Positions 28,350-35,686 of a stretch of DNA of 64,000 nt are shown in pieces. The notes beneath the pieces were generated by a model, which saw only the letters and a program-made list of their open reading frames with translations, did no database searches and was not told the DNA's origin. Origin of the DNA: Propionibacteriaceae bacterium (lineage in GTDB: Bacteria; Actinomycetota; Actinomycetes; Propionibacteriales; Propionibacteriaceae); the NCBI GenBank assembly GCA_031265875.1, contig JAISCA010000031.1, positions 1-64,000 on the forward strand, given 5' to 3'. The position numbers and the translations under genes are program-made. Positions within the stretch are counted from its first letter, which is position 1; the number at the start of each line of letters is the position of its first letter.

Positions 28350-28368
28350 TGAGGCTAGGCTAACCTTT
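28350..28368 (-). promoter_or_regulatory. DtxR/IdeR iron box
   Basis: On the minus strand AAAGGTTAGCCTAGCCTCA matches 15 of 19 positions of the DtxR/IdeR consensus palindrome, including the central GGTTAGCCTA. It lies 158 nt upstream of the FecB gene and on the same strand as the whole eight-gene operon. In actinobacteria such boxes mediate repression by Fe(II)-loaded DtxR/IdeR. Confidence 0.75.
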
Positions 28369-28404
28369 TCGCACTGTCAAACTTGCGTTATTCGTTAGGC
28401 CGGA

Positions 28405-28449
28405 GACGGGACGGTCCTCGTGCTCGCTGTCGTCATGGTCGCCGCCGGG
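28405..28449 (-). pseudogene. relic copy of the 3' end of a metal P-type ATPase gene
   Basis: These 45 nt match 29884-29928 (inside the P-type ATPase gene) at 41 positions, same orientation. Both encode PGGDH-x-D-x-EHEDRPV. The left copy has no upstream coding body; after it a frame runs into the iron box and stops. It is best read as a duplicated remnant, not a gene. Confidence 0.55.
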
Positions 28450-28471
28450 GATCGGGTCCAACACCGGCTCA

Positions 28472-29725
28472 CTAGTGAAACTGGTGCAGCCACAGGGCGG
28501 TGATGGGAAGGATGTGCAGCCAGTCGTGGAGACGGGCGGTGGTGTCGCCGGCATGGAGCAAGACCCCGGTGATACCACGATCAGCGAAACGTTCGTGCAG
28601 AACAGTGAGATTGCGCCAGTGCTGCCGAGTGGGGGTCGTGGTGGTCTTGACCTCGATGGCGATCAACCTCCCATCGTCGGTCTCGATCATCAGATCGGCT
28701 TCGAGGCCGTCGAGGTCACGGAAATGGTACAAGGTGTTCGGAGTCACGCTCCACAAGCGCTGCTTGGTCAGCTCCAGAGCCACGAATTGCTCGACCAGAG
28801 CGCCGTAGTACTGTTTCCCGCCGGCGGTCACCGCCTTGGCGGCGGTGAAATTACTGAGCCGGGCGCTGAGACCGGTGTCGACCAGACTGACCTTGGGACG
28901 GTGCATCAGACGGCGATGTGGGGACCGGTTCCAGGCCTTGTACTCCTGGACCAAGCGCATCGTCTTAGCCAACCGCAGATAGACGTCCACGGTGGACTCG
29001 GCCACACCCAGGTGACGGGCCAGACCGGCCTTGACCAGTTCGGTCTGCCCCAGAGTCGCCAAGTAGGTCAGCAGAGCCGACAACTGATCGGCGTAACCAC
29101 CGCCTCTCAGCTCGCGGGCGTCGTGGCCGGCTAGGCGAGCGACGTAATCGCTCAGCCATTGCCCCGCCCTGCTGGAGCTACGGGCGCAAGCCTCCGGGAA
29201 GCCTCCCCGGATGACAGTCTCAGGCTCCAAAGCCGGAAAACCATCCCCGGGAGCCCCGGCCAGCAACCAGGTCACGAAGTCTTCGCCGGTGGGGCGCCGC
29301 GCCAGTTCGCCTTGGCTGAACGGCATCATCTCGACGGTCTCGGCTCGTCCGGCCAGCGAGTCGCCGACGCCCTTGACCTGCAGCAAGTCGGCGGAGCCGG
29401 TGAGAAGGAAACGCCCTGGCCGCCGGGAGGCGTCCACGTTGGCTTTGAGCGGGAGGATCAGCTCCGGAGCCCGTTGGGCTTCATCAATGGCCAGCAGACC
29501 GGCCGGGTACTGGCCGATGACAGCTTTGGGGTCGTCCTGGGCCAGGTCGAGGGCGAGTGGGTCATCCAAGGTGATGACTCTGGCGTCCCGGCCTGCCGTC
29601 ACCATCTGGACGAGCGTGCTCTTACCCACCTGCCGAGCGCCTTGGATGACGACCACGGGTGTGTCGCTGAGAGCCGTTTCCACCGCCGTCAGGGCGAAAC
29701 GAGGTCGGAGGGCGTCATCTGTCAT
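28472..29725 (-). CDS. AAA-family ATPase with DUF4143 (AAA_14) architecture
   Basis: 417 residues. The Walker A 'VIQGARQVGKSTLVQMV' is near 30, Walker B 'GLLAIDEAQRAPELI' is near 80, and a sensor 'FLLTGSADLLQVK' is near 110. A winged-helix segment is visible at about 225-260 ('LATLGQTELVKAGLARHLGV'). The DUF4143 C-terminus contains 'FRDLDGLEADLMIETDDGRL' and 'IAIEVKTTTTP', a restriction-endonuclease-like D...E-x-K arrangement. Function is poorly defined for the family. The ATG at 29725 is preceded by four phased palindromes that the winged helix could bind (inference). Confidence 0.88.
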   Translation of the reverse strand: MTDDALRPRFALTAVETALSDTPVVVIQGARQVGKSTLVQMVTAGRDARVITLDDPLALDLAQDDPKAVIGQYPAGLLAIDEAQRAPELILPLKANVDASRRPGRFLLTGSADLLQVKGVGDSLAGRAETVEMMPFSQGELARRPTGEDFVTWLLAGAPGDGFPALEPETVIRGGFPEACARSSSRAGQWLSDYVARLAGHDARELRGGGYADQLSALLTYLATLGQTELVKAGLARHLGVAESTVDVYLRLAKTMRLVQEYKAWNRSPHRRLMHRPKVSLVDTGLSARLSNFTAAKAVTAGGKQYYGALVEQFVALELTKQRLWSVTPNTLYHFRDLDGLEADLMIETDDGRLIAIEVKTTTTPTRQHWRNLTVLHERFADRGITGVLLHAGDTTARLHDWLHILPITALWLHQFH

Positions 29726-29744
29726 ACCTCAATCATGCCACCCA

Positions 29745-29824
29745 CTCGAAGATTTGAGGAGCTTGACTCGAAGATTTGAGCTACTTAACTCGAAGATTTG
29801 AGCTAAGAAAATCGAAGATTTGAG
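29745..29824 (-). repeat. four phased 14-bp palindromic operators, 22-bp period
   Basis: CTCGAAGATTTGAG occurs at 29745-29758, 29767-29780 and 29789-29802; the fourth copy at 29811-29824 starts with A instead of C. Starts are exactly 22 bp apart, so all sites face the same side of the helix. Each unit is an imperfect palindrome CTCRAA-NN-TTYGAG. The array lies directly upstream of the DUF4143 ATPase start and begins 3 nt after the P-type ATPase stop. The tract is AT-rich against its surroundings. Confidence 0.85.
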
Positions 29825-29826
29825 GA

Positions 29827-32223
29827 CTATGTCACTTGCTGTACGACTGAGTCAGTCGGTCGGGCTAGGCGGGCAAGGGTCATGACGGGGCGGTCCTCGT
29901 GCTCGATGTCGGCGTGGTCGCCGCCGGGCTCGAAGCGGAGCAGACGCAGGCCATTGCAGACCACCAGCAGGGTCGAGCCCTCGTGGATCAGGACGACCGG
30001 GCCGATGCTGAGGTCGAGCAGGGCCAAGGGGGCCAAGACGGCCACCACCGCTAGGGCCAGGATCAGGTTCTGACGCACCAAGCGGCTGGTGGCCTGGGCC
30101 AGACGGCGGAGGAAGGGGACCCGGCCGAGGTCGTCCGACATCAGGGCGATGTCGGCGGCTTCCAGGGCCACGGTCGAGCCGGCCGCGCCCATGGCCAGGC
30201 CGAGGTCGGCTTGGGCCAGAGCGGGAGCGTCGTTGACGCCGTCGCCGACCATGCCGGTGACCCGGCCTGACGCCCCCAACTGGCGGATCACGGCCACCTT
30301 GTCCTGGGGCAGCAGACCGCCCAAGGCACGGTCCACGCCGACCGCCCGGCCGACCGCCTCGGCCACGGTTTGATTGTCGCCCGACAGCAGCACCAATTCG
30401 CCCACCCCACCCTGGCGCAGGGCCTGGAGGGTGACGGCCGACTCTCGACGGGGCGAGTCCATCAGACCGATCAAGCCCAGATCGGTCTGGCCCCGCCGCA
30501 CCGCCATGACGGTGCGGCCCTGGGCCTGCAAGCCGGCGGCCGCCTGGGCCAGGTCGTCGGACAGAGGCCGGCCGGACTCGTTCAGCCAGCGGGGCGAGCC
30601 GACCAGGACTGGATCGGGGCCGATCCAAGCCCGCAGGCCCCGGCCGGGGACCGCTTCCAGTCCGGTCACGGGAAGAATCCGACCAGTCAAAGGCGGACCA
30701 GACGAGGGCCCACCGGCCCCGAGCCGACCGGACGCGCCCGGATCGACTGGACCCTGACCAGACGAGACCGGACCGACTGGACCCTGACCAGACGAGACAC
30801 GGTCGGATGGGACCTGATCGCCCCGGATCTGACTGGCCAGGCCGTGTCGGACGGCCTGGGCCAGCGGATGGTCGCTGAGAGCTTCGACGGCCCAGACGGT
30901 CTCGACCAGCTCTGGTCGCTCGACCCCGGCGGCCACCACCACATCGGTCAACTGGGGCTGGCCCCAAGTCAAGGTGCCGGTCTTGTCGAAGGCCATGGCC
31001 TGGACCCGGCCCAAGGCCTCCAGGGCGGCGCCGCCCTTGACCAGAGCGCCGGCCCGGGCCGCCCGGGCGATGGCGGACACCAGGGCGGCCGGGGTCGAGA
31101 TGGCCAAAGCGCAGGGGCTGGCCGCCACCAACACCACCATGGCCCGGTGGAAGCTGACGCCGAAGGCCTGGCCCAGACCGATCCAACCGATCAGACAGAT
31201 GACCGCCACCGCCGCCAACACCACCGGCACGTAGACCCGCTCGACCCGCTTGATCCGCGTCTGGGTGGGCGACTGACCGGCCTCGGCCTGTTCGATCAAG
31301 CTCGCCACCCGAGCCAAAGTCGAGTCCTGGGCCGCCGCCGTCACCACCAGTTCGAAAGCGGCCGGCCCGTTGACCGTGCCGGCGAAGGCACGGGCCGACT
31401 TGGGCGCGGCGCCAGGATCGATCGACCGATCCGCCTCCATCGCATCAGCCCTGTCGAACGCCCCGGTCGGACCGTCCAGGACGCTGGGATCGGCCACCAG
31501 GGCCACCGCCTGGGGCCAGGGCCGTTTCTCGACCGGGATCGACTCGCCGGTCACGGCCGATTGGTCGATCACGGTTCGACCGGTCAGGACTAGACCGTCG
31601 GCCGGGACTCGGCTGTGGGGCCGGACCGATACGACGTCGCCCGGTCGTAGCCGCTCGACCGGGCGTTCCCGATGGGTCTTCGGCCCGGTCTTGAGCCAAG
31701 CCGTGCGGGGCGCGAGTTGGCCCAAGGCCGCGATCGAGCGGCTGGCCCGAGCCATGGCCAACTCTTCCAAGGCGTGGCCCAAGCTGAAGAGGAAGAGCAG
31801 CACCGCGCCTTCGGCCAGCCGGCCCACGGCCACGGCTCCGACGGCGGCCAGCAACATCAAACTGTCGACCTCGAAGCGCCCCCGCCGCAGCGAGCCCCAG
31901 GCCTGACGGGCGGTCAACCAGCCGCCGCACAGACAGGCCACGACGTAGGCCAGGGCCGGCCCGGGCCGAGCCGCGCCGATCAGATGTTCCAAAACCAGAC
32001 CGGCGCCGTAAGCCGCCCCGGCCGCCAGGGCCAGACCCAACTCAGCCCGGTGGCCGCCGCCTCCTTCGGCTCGAGGACGCCCGGAAGGCTCGGGTCGGAC
32101 GACGTCGGACCGCTCGGAACGAGAAGGCTTGGGCAGAGGACGTGCGGGGCTGGAAGCGCCGGCGCGCCCCGGGTGACCAAGGGGGCTATCAGCCGCCCGC
32201 CTTTGGCTGGGCTCTACGTTCAT
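29827..32223 (-). CDS. P1B-4-type heavy-metal efflux ATPase (Co2+/Zn2+/Fe2+)
   Basis: 798 residues. Residues 1-60 are low-complexity with no classic metal-binding domain. The actuator domain has 'DQSAVTGESIPVEKRP'. The membrane metal site is 'ASPCALAIS' near 370, phosphorylation is at 'FDKTGTLTWG' near 413, the HP motif is 'SDHPLAQAV', and the hinge is 'MVGDGVNDAPALAQADLGLA'. The SPC motif plus 'HEGST' near 748 is diagnostic of subgroup P1B-4, whose members export cobalt, iron(II) or zinc. The tail 'GGDHADIEHEDRP' could bind metal. A 30-bp tandem repeat sits in the nucleotide-binding domain. The second ATG (32223) has better spacing to GAGG. It is divergent from a CzrA-like regulator. Confidence 0.92.
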   Translation of the reverse strand: MNVEPSQRRAADSPLGHPGRAGASSPARPLPKPSRSERSDVVRPEPSGRPRAEGGGGHRAELGLALAAGAAYGAGLVLEHLIGAARPGPALAYVVACLCGGWLTARQAWGSLRRGRFEVDSLMLLAAVGAVAVGRLAEGAVLLFLFSLGHALEELAMARASRSIAALGQLAPRTAWLKTGPKTHRERPVERLRPGDVVSVRPHSRVPADGLVLTGRTVIDQSAVTGESIPVEKRPWPQAVALVADPSVLDGPTGAFDRADAMEADRSIDPGAAPKSARAFAGTVNGPAAFELVVTAAAQDSTLARVASLIEQAEAGQSPTQTRIKRVERVYVPVVLAAVAVICLIGWIGLGQAFGVSFHRAMVVLVAASPCALAISTPAALVSAIARAARAGALVKGGAALEALGRVQAMAFDKTGTLTWGQPQLTDVVVAAGVERPELVETVWAVEALSDHPLAQAVRHGLASQIRGDQVPSDRVSSGQGPVGPVSSGQGPVDPGASGRLGAGGPSSGPPLTGRILPVTGLEAVPGRGLRAWIGPDPVLVGSPRWLNESGRPLSDDLAQAAAGLQAQGRTVMAVRRGQTDLGLIGLMDSPRRESAVTLQALRQGGVGELVLLSGDNQTVAEAVGRAVGVDRALGGLLPQDKVAVIRQLGASGRVTGMVGDGVNDAPALAQADLGLAMGAAGSTVALEAADIALMSDDLGRVPFLRRLAQATSRLVRQNLILALAVVAVLAPLALLDLSIGPVVLIHEGSTLLVVCNGLRLLRFEPGGDHADIEHEDRPVMTLARLARPTDSVVQQVT
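30744..30803 (-). repeat. in-frame 30-bp tandem repeat in the P-type ATPase gene
   Basis: Two tandem 30-bp units (30744-30773 and 30774-30803, the second diverging at its end) encode SSGQGPVGPV-like decapeptides. They lie in a surface loop of the nucleotide-binding domain, after 'RHGLASQIRG'. Confidence 0.8.
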
Positions 32224-32234
32224 CATAACCTCAC

Positions 32235-32256
32235 CATATCATGATGTGCTGATATG
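32235..32256. promoter_or_regulatory. ArsR-type operator in divergent promoter
   Basis: CATATCA (32235-32241) and its exact complement TGATATG (32250-32256) are separated by 8 bp, in the AT-rich 98-nt gap between the divergent P-type ATPase and ArsR genes. This is the expected geometry for a CzrA/SmtB-type dimer site repressing both genes. Confidence 0.7.
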
Positions 32257-32321
32257 AAAATACAAAGCCGACGGCGCCGATCCGTGCTTTACTGGTGCGC
32301 AATCGACATGGAGGGGGTGCG

Positions 32322-32612
32322 ATGCGGCTGTCGCCCGAAGAGGCCGAGCAGGTCGCCGAGACCATGAGCGGGCTGGCCACCCCGGCCCGCATCCTCATCT
32401 TGGCCCGACTGCTCGAGGCCCCCGCCACGGTCAGCCAGCTGACCGCTGAGCTGGAGTTGAGCCAGACCGCCGTCTCCAACCACCTGCGCATCCTGCGCCA
32501 CCTCAACCTGGCGGCCGGCTCGCGCCAGGGCCGTAACGTGGTCTACCAGCTCCAAGACGACCACGTCCGCGCCATGGTCCAACAGGTCCTCAGCCACACC
32601 CGCCACGCCTGA
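32322..32612 (+). CDS. ArsR/SmtB-family metal sensor, CzrA-like
   Basis: 96 residues. The winged helix-turn-helix is 'TVSQLTAELELSQTAVSNHL' at 36-55, followed by the wing 'AGSRQGRNVVYQL'. The alpha-5 helix has D79, H81, H92 and H95, the exact DxH...HxxH zinc/cobalt site of CzrA, while the cysteine alpha-3 site is absent. So it should sense Zn(II)/Co(II) and release DNA when metal is bound. The ATG at 32322 follows GGAGGGGG (32310-32317). It is divergent from the P1B-4 ATPase it probably controls. Confidence 0.9.
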   Translation: MRLSPEEAEQVAETMSGLATPARILILARLLEAPATVSQLTAELELSQTAVSNHLRILRHLNLAAGSRQGRNVVYQLQDDHVRAMVQQVLSHTRHA

Positions 32613-32840
32613 GCCGACCGATCGACCGGGCGTCGACTGGCCCCTCGGACGGACGGCGAAGCCGGGCGCCTCAGGTCGAATGCCGCGTAGTGGTGGGGGT
32701 GACCAAACCGCGCCCGGCCAGTAGTCTTGGCGGCTGAGCCGCGATCGTCGACCTTTCGGGTCTCAACACTTCAATCGGCTCACCCACAAGCGCGAGCGTT
32801 TGACGTTCGCCTCAATCAGGCATAGCCGTAAGGAAGTCCA

Positions 32841-33698
32841 ATGGGGCCTGTCCGTCCATCCTCGGCCAGGGTCAAGCGCGGGCGTCACGACGCCGAGCGC
32901 ATTGAGCTGCCGAATGATCTCAACGCCCTTTTCCCGTACATCATGAAGGGCCGTAACGATTCCATCGCCTACTACCCGATCACGATCGAAGTCGACAACC
33001 TGCTCGAGTACATCGAGCGCAAGGCCGGCACGGATGAGGCCATCACCTTCTTCCAGGCCATCTTGCTGGCCCTGACCAAGATCCTGCGTCAGAGGCCTTG
33101 GTTGAACCGCTACATCATCGGCCGCCGCCTGTACCAACGCCACGACGTCGTGCTCGGCTTCATCGCTCGTCGCGCCTTGACCGAGGACAGCCACGAGACC
33201 AACGTCTTGGTCCGCATCCAGCCCGAGGACAGCCGGCGCCAGGCCATCGACAAGATCACTGGCCGCATCCGGGAGGCCAAAGCCGGTTCGGCCAAGGCCG
33301 ACGACAAGGTCATCTCCGCCTTGATGCGCCTGCCCCGGAGCCTCCTGCGGGTCGTCGTCAAGCTGCTCGAGCTGTGGGACTTCTACGTCGACACGCCGAG
33401 CTTCCTGCGCGGAGTCGACCCTCTGCACTGCAGCGCCTACCTGGCCAACGTCGGCAGCGTCGGCCTGGGCGCCCCGTACCACCACCTCTTCGAGTGGGGC
33501 ACCTGCTCCCTCTTCATCACCATCGGCCGCATCGAGCCCAAGGTCTGCGTCGGCCCGGACGGCCAACCCACCGTGCGGCGGGCGGTCGACCTCAAGATCG
33601 CCTTGGACGAGCGCATCGCGGATGGCTTCTACGACGCCCGCTCGTTGGAACTCTTCACCCAGTACCTGAGCCATCCTGAACTCTTGGAAGAACTCTGA
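32841..33698 (+). CDS. E2-like (2-oxoacid dehydrogenase acyltransferase fold) protein without catalytic His
   Basis: 285 residues. It has only the chloramphenicol-acetyltransferase-like catalytic fold of dihydrolipoyl acyltransferases ('ITFFQAILLALTKILRQRPWLN', 'DSRRQAIDKITGRIREA'); there is no lipoyl or peripheral-subunit domain. The canonical D-H-R-x-x-D-G active site reads D256-E257-R-I-A-D261-G, so the general-base His is replaced by Glu. It is probably a non-canonical or regulatory acyl carrier partner of the acyl-CoA ligase 52 nt downstream. The ATG follows AAGGAAG by about 5 nt. Confidence 0.8.
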   Translation: MGPVRPSSARVKRGRHDAERIELPNDLNALFPYIMKGRNDSIAYYPITIEVDNLLEYIERKAGTDEAITFFQAILLALTKILRQRPWLNRYIIGRRLYQRHDVVLGFIARRALTEDSHETNVLVRIQPEDSRRQAIDKITGRIREAKAGSAKADDKVISALMRLPRSLLRVVVKLLELWDFYVDTPSFLRGVDPLHCSAYLANVGSVGLGAPYHHLFEWGTCSLFITIGRIEPKVCVGPDGQPTVRRAVDLKIALDERIADGFYDARSLELFTQYLSHPELLEEL

Positions 33699-33750
33699 GG
33701 AGCCCTGGCCTGTACTCTGGTGGGGACACCCCAAATGGAGGTTCGTGACT

Positions 33751-35460
33751 GTGACGGCCCTTGAACGACCGTGGTTGAAGTTCTACGGCGACACCCCCGC
33801 CGACATCGACGTGCCGGACGCGACGATGTACGAGACGCTGGCCAGTTCGGCCGAGCGTCACCCCGGCCGGACCGCTCTGGTCTACATGGGCAATAAGTTC
33901 ACCTACACCGCCCTCCTGCGCGAGGTCGTCCGCTGCGCCAGCGCCTTCAGCGCCCACGGCGTCCGGGCCGGCGACACCGTCCTCTTGGCTCTGCCCAACA
34001 TTCCCAACGCCATCATCGCCTTCTACGCTCTCAACCGGATCGGAGCGCGGGTGGCCATGGCCCACCCCCTGTCCTCGCCCACCGAACTGGCCCACTATCT
34101 GAACGAGACCGCAGCGACCTGGGCGGTCACGGTCGACATGTTCTACGGCCGCTTCCAGCCCATCCTGGAGCAGACGCCGGTCCGCCGCCTGCTCATGACC
34201 CATTTCTCCGACTACCTGACCCAGGCCAAGGCGATCGGCTTCAAAGTCACCAAGGGCCGCAAGATCGCGCCGGTGCCGAAAAACGACCCCACCATCGTGA
34301 ACTGGCGCGACTTCTTGCGCGGAGCCGGGCCGGACCAGCCTTACGAGCGTCCCCTCGCCCCCACCGACGGCGCGGTCGTGCTCTTCAGCGGCGGCACCAC
34401 CAATCTGCCCAAGGGCATCGAGTTGACCTCGGCCAACTTCAACGCCCTGGCCGTCGCCATGACCCTGATCACGCATTTCTCGTATCAGCACTCGGTCTTG
34501 GCCATCCTGCCGGTCTTCCACGGCTTCGGGCTGGGCCTGTGCGTCCACACCGCCATGTGCGCCGGGGCCAGCTCGATCTTGGTGCCCGAGTTCTCGGCCC
34601 AGATCTACATCGACAATCTGATCAAATACAAACCGTCTTTCATCGCGGGCGTGCCGACCCTGTTCCAGGCCCTGTTACGGGAGGAGCGCTTCGCCAAAGT
34701 CGATTTCTCGGGTCTGATCGGGGCTTATTCCGGCGGCGACTCCTTGACGGCCGACATGAAGCGGCGCTTCGACCAGGCCATCGCCGACCAGGGCGGCCAG
34801 GTCGAGTTGGTCGAGGGCTATGGCCTGACCGAGTGCGTGACCGCCTGCGTGGTCTCCCCGGTGGGCCATTACCGTGACAATTCGATGGGCGTGCCGATGC
34901 CTGGCATGTTGGTCAAGGTGATCGATCCCGAGTCCGGCCAGGAGTTGGAGCCCGGCCAGACCGGCGAGATCTGCATCGCCGGACCGACCCTGATGAACTG
35001 CTACATCAACGACCCCGAGGCCACCGCCGAGACCCTGCGCCGTCACGCCGACGGGCGGCTCTGGCTGCACTCCGGCGACGTCGGCTCGATGGACGCCGAT
35101 GGCTTCGTCTACTTCGTCAACCGGATCAAGCGCATCATCAAGGTCTCTGGTGTGACGGTCTACCCGACCCAGGTCGAACAGATCCTGGAGTCGCACCCGC
35201 TGGTCTGGCGGGCCTGCGTCATCGGCACTCCGGACGACTACCAGATCTCCAGCGTCAAGGCCTTCGTCGTGCTGTCCGACCGTTCGGACGGCTCCGACCA
35301 AGTGCGGGACGAGTTGATCGCCTACTGCAAGAAGCACCTGATCAAGTGGGCGGTGCCGCGCGACGTCGTGTTCTGCCCCGAATTGCCCACCACCTTGGTG
35401 GGGAAGATCGCCTACACCGAGTTGGAGCGGGCCGAACAGGCCCAGCCTCCGACCGACTGA
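33751..35460 (+). CDS. acyl-CoA synthetase (AMP-forming), class I adenylating enzyme
   Basis: 569 residues from the GTG at 33751. GGAGG (33737-33741) is 9 nt before it but only 3 nt before the alternative GTG at 33745. The P-loop A3 motif is 'LFSGGTTNLPKGIELT' (near 210, in place of the usual SSGTTGxPKG). The A5 motif is 'EGYGLTECVTA' (near 365), A7 'WLHSGDVGSMDADGFVYFV' and A8 'KRIIKVSGVTVYPTQVEQIL'. The A10 lysine is in 'TLVGKIAYTEL' near the end. It activates a carboxylic acid as acyl-AMP and then acyl-CoA; the substrate is unknown. Co-directional and probably co-transcribed with the E2-like gene. Confidence 0.9.
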   Translation: MTALERPWLKFYGDTPADIDVPDATMYETLASSAERHPGRTALVYMGNKFTYTALLREVVRCASAFSAHGVRAGDTVLLALPNIPNAIIAFYALNRIGARVAMAHPLSSPTELAHYLNETAATWAVTVDMFYGRFQPILEQTPVRRLLMTHFSDYLTQAKAIGFKVTKGRKIAPVPKNDPTIVNWRDFLRGAGPDQPYERPLAPTDGAVVLFSGGTTNLPKGIELTSANFNALAVAMTLITHFSYQHSVLAILPVFHGFGLGLCVHTAMCAGASSILVPEFSAQIYIDNLIKYKPSFIAGVPTLFQALLREERFAKVDFSGLIGAYSGGDSLTADMKRRFDQAIADQGGQVELVEGYGLTECVTACVVSPVGHYRDNSMGVPMPGMLVKVIDPESGQELEPGQTGEICIAGPTLMNCYINDPEATAETLRRHADGRLWLHSGDVGSMDADGFVYFVNRIKRIIKVSGVTVYPTQVEQILESHPLVWRACVIGTPDDYQISSVKAFVVLSDRSDGSDQVRDELIAYCKKHLIKWAVPRDVVFCPELPTTLVGKIAYTELERAEQAQPPTD

Positions 35461-35500
35461 CCGCGCTCAACCGGCCGAGACGGCGTTTCAGCCCTGTAAC

Positions 35501-35524
35501 AAGTTTCAGAAGTTTATGAAACTT
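35501..35524. promoter_or_regulatory. palindromic operator upstream of the peptide-uptake operon
   Basis: AAGTTTCA, 8 nt, TGAAACTT: a perfect 8-bp inverted repeat (35501-35508 / 35517-35524), 163 nt upstream of the lipoprotein start, in an AT-rich patch. The GbsR-like regulator encoded within the operon is the natural candidate ligand. Confidence 0.65.
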
Positions 35525-35686
35525 CAAGAATTCGGCGCCTTTCAGGCCCTATGCTCAGCACCACGTCCGGACCATCGCCTATGTTCCATACTTTTATCGC
35601 ACCTCTACCGCACCATCCAGCCAGCCGGACGCCACTGGCGGCCCAACCACCGAAGACGGCGGCGGCCCCGCACCCTAGGAGGTCTT

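Noticed and set aside
28360-28578. 72-residue minus-strand frame over the iron box
   Set aside because: Its first half is antisense or out of frame to the DUF4143 gene and its second half is the duplicated ATPase tail; no start signal.
29745-29824. Regular 22-bp repeats resembling a CRISPR array
   Set aside because: The intervening sequences are only 8 nt and partly conserved, units are 14 bp, and no cas genes are near.
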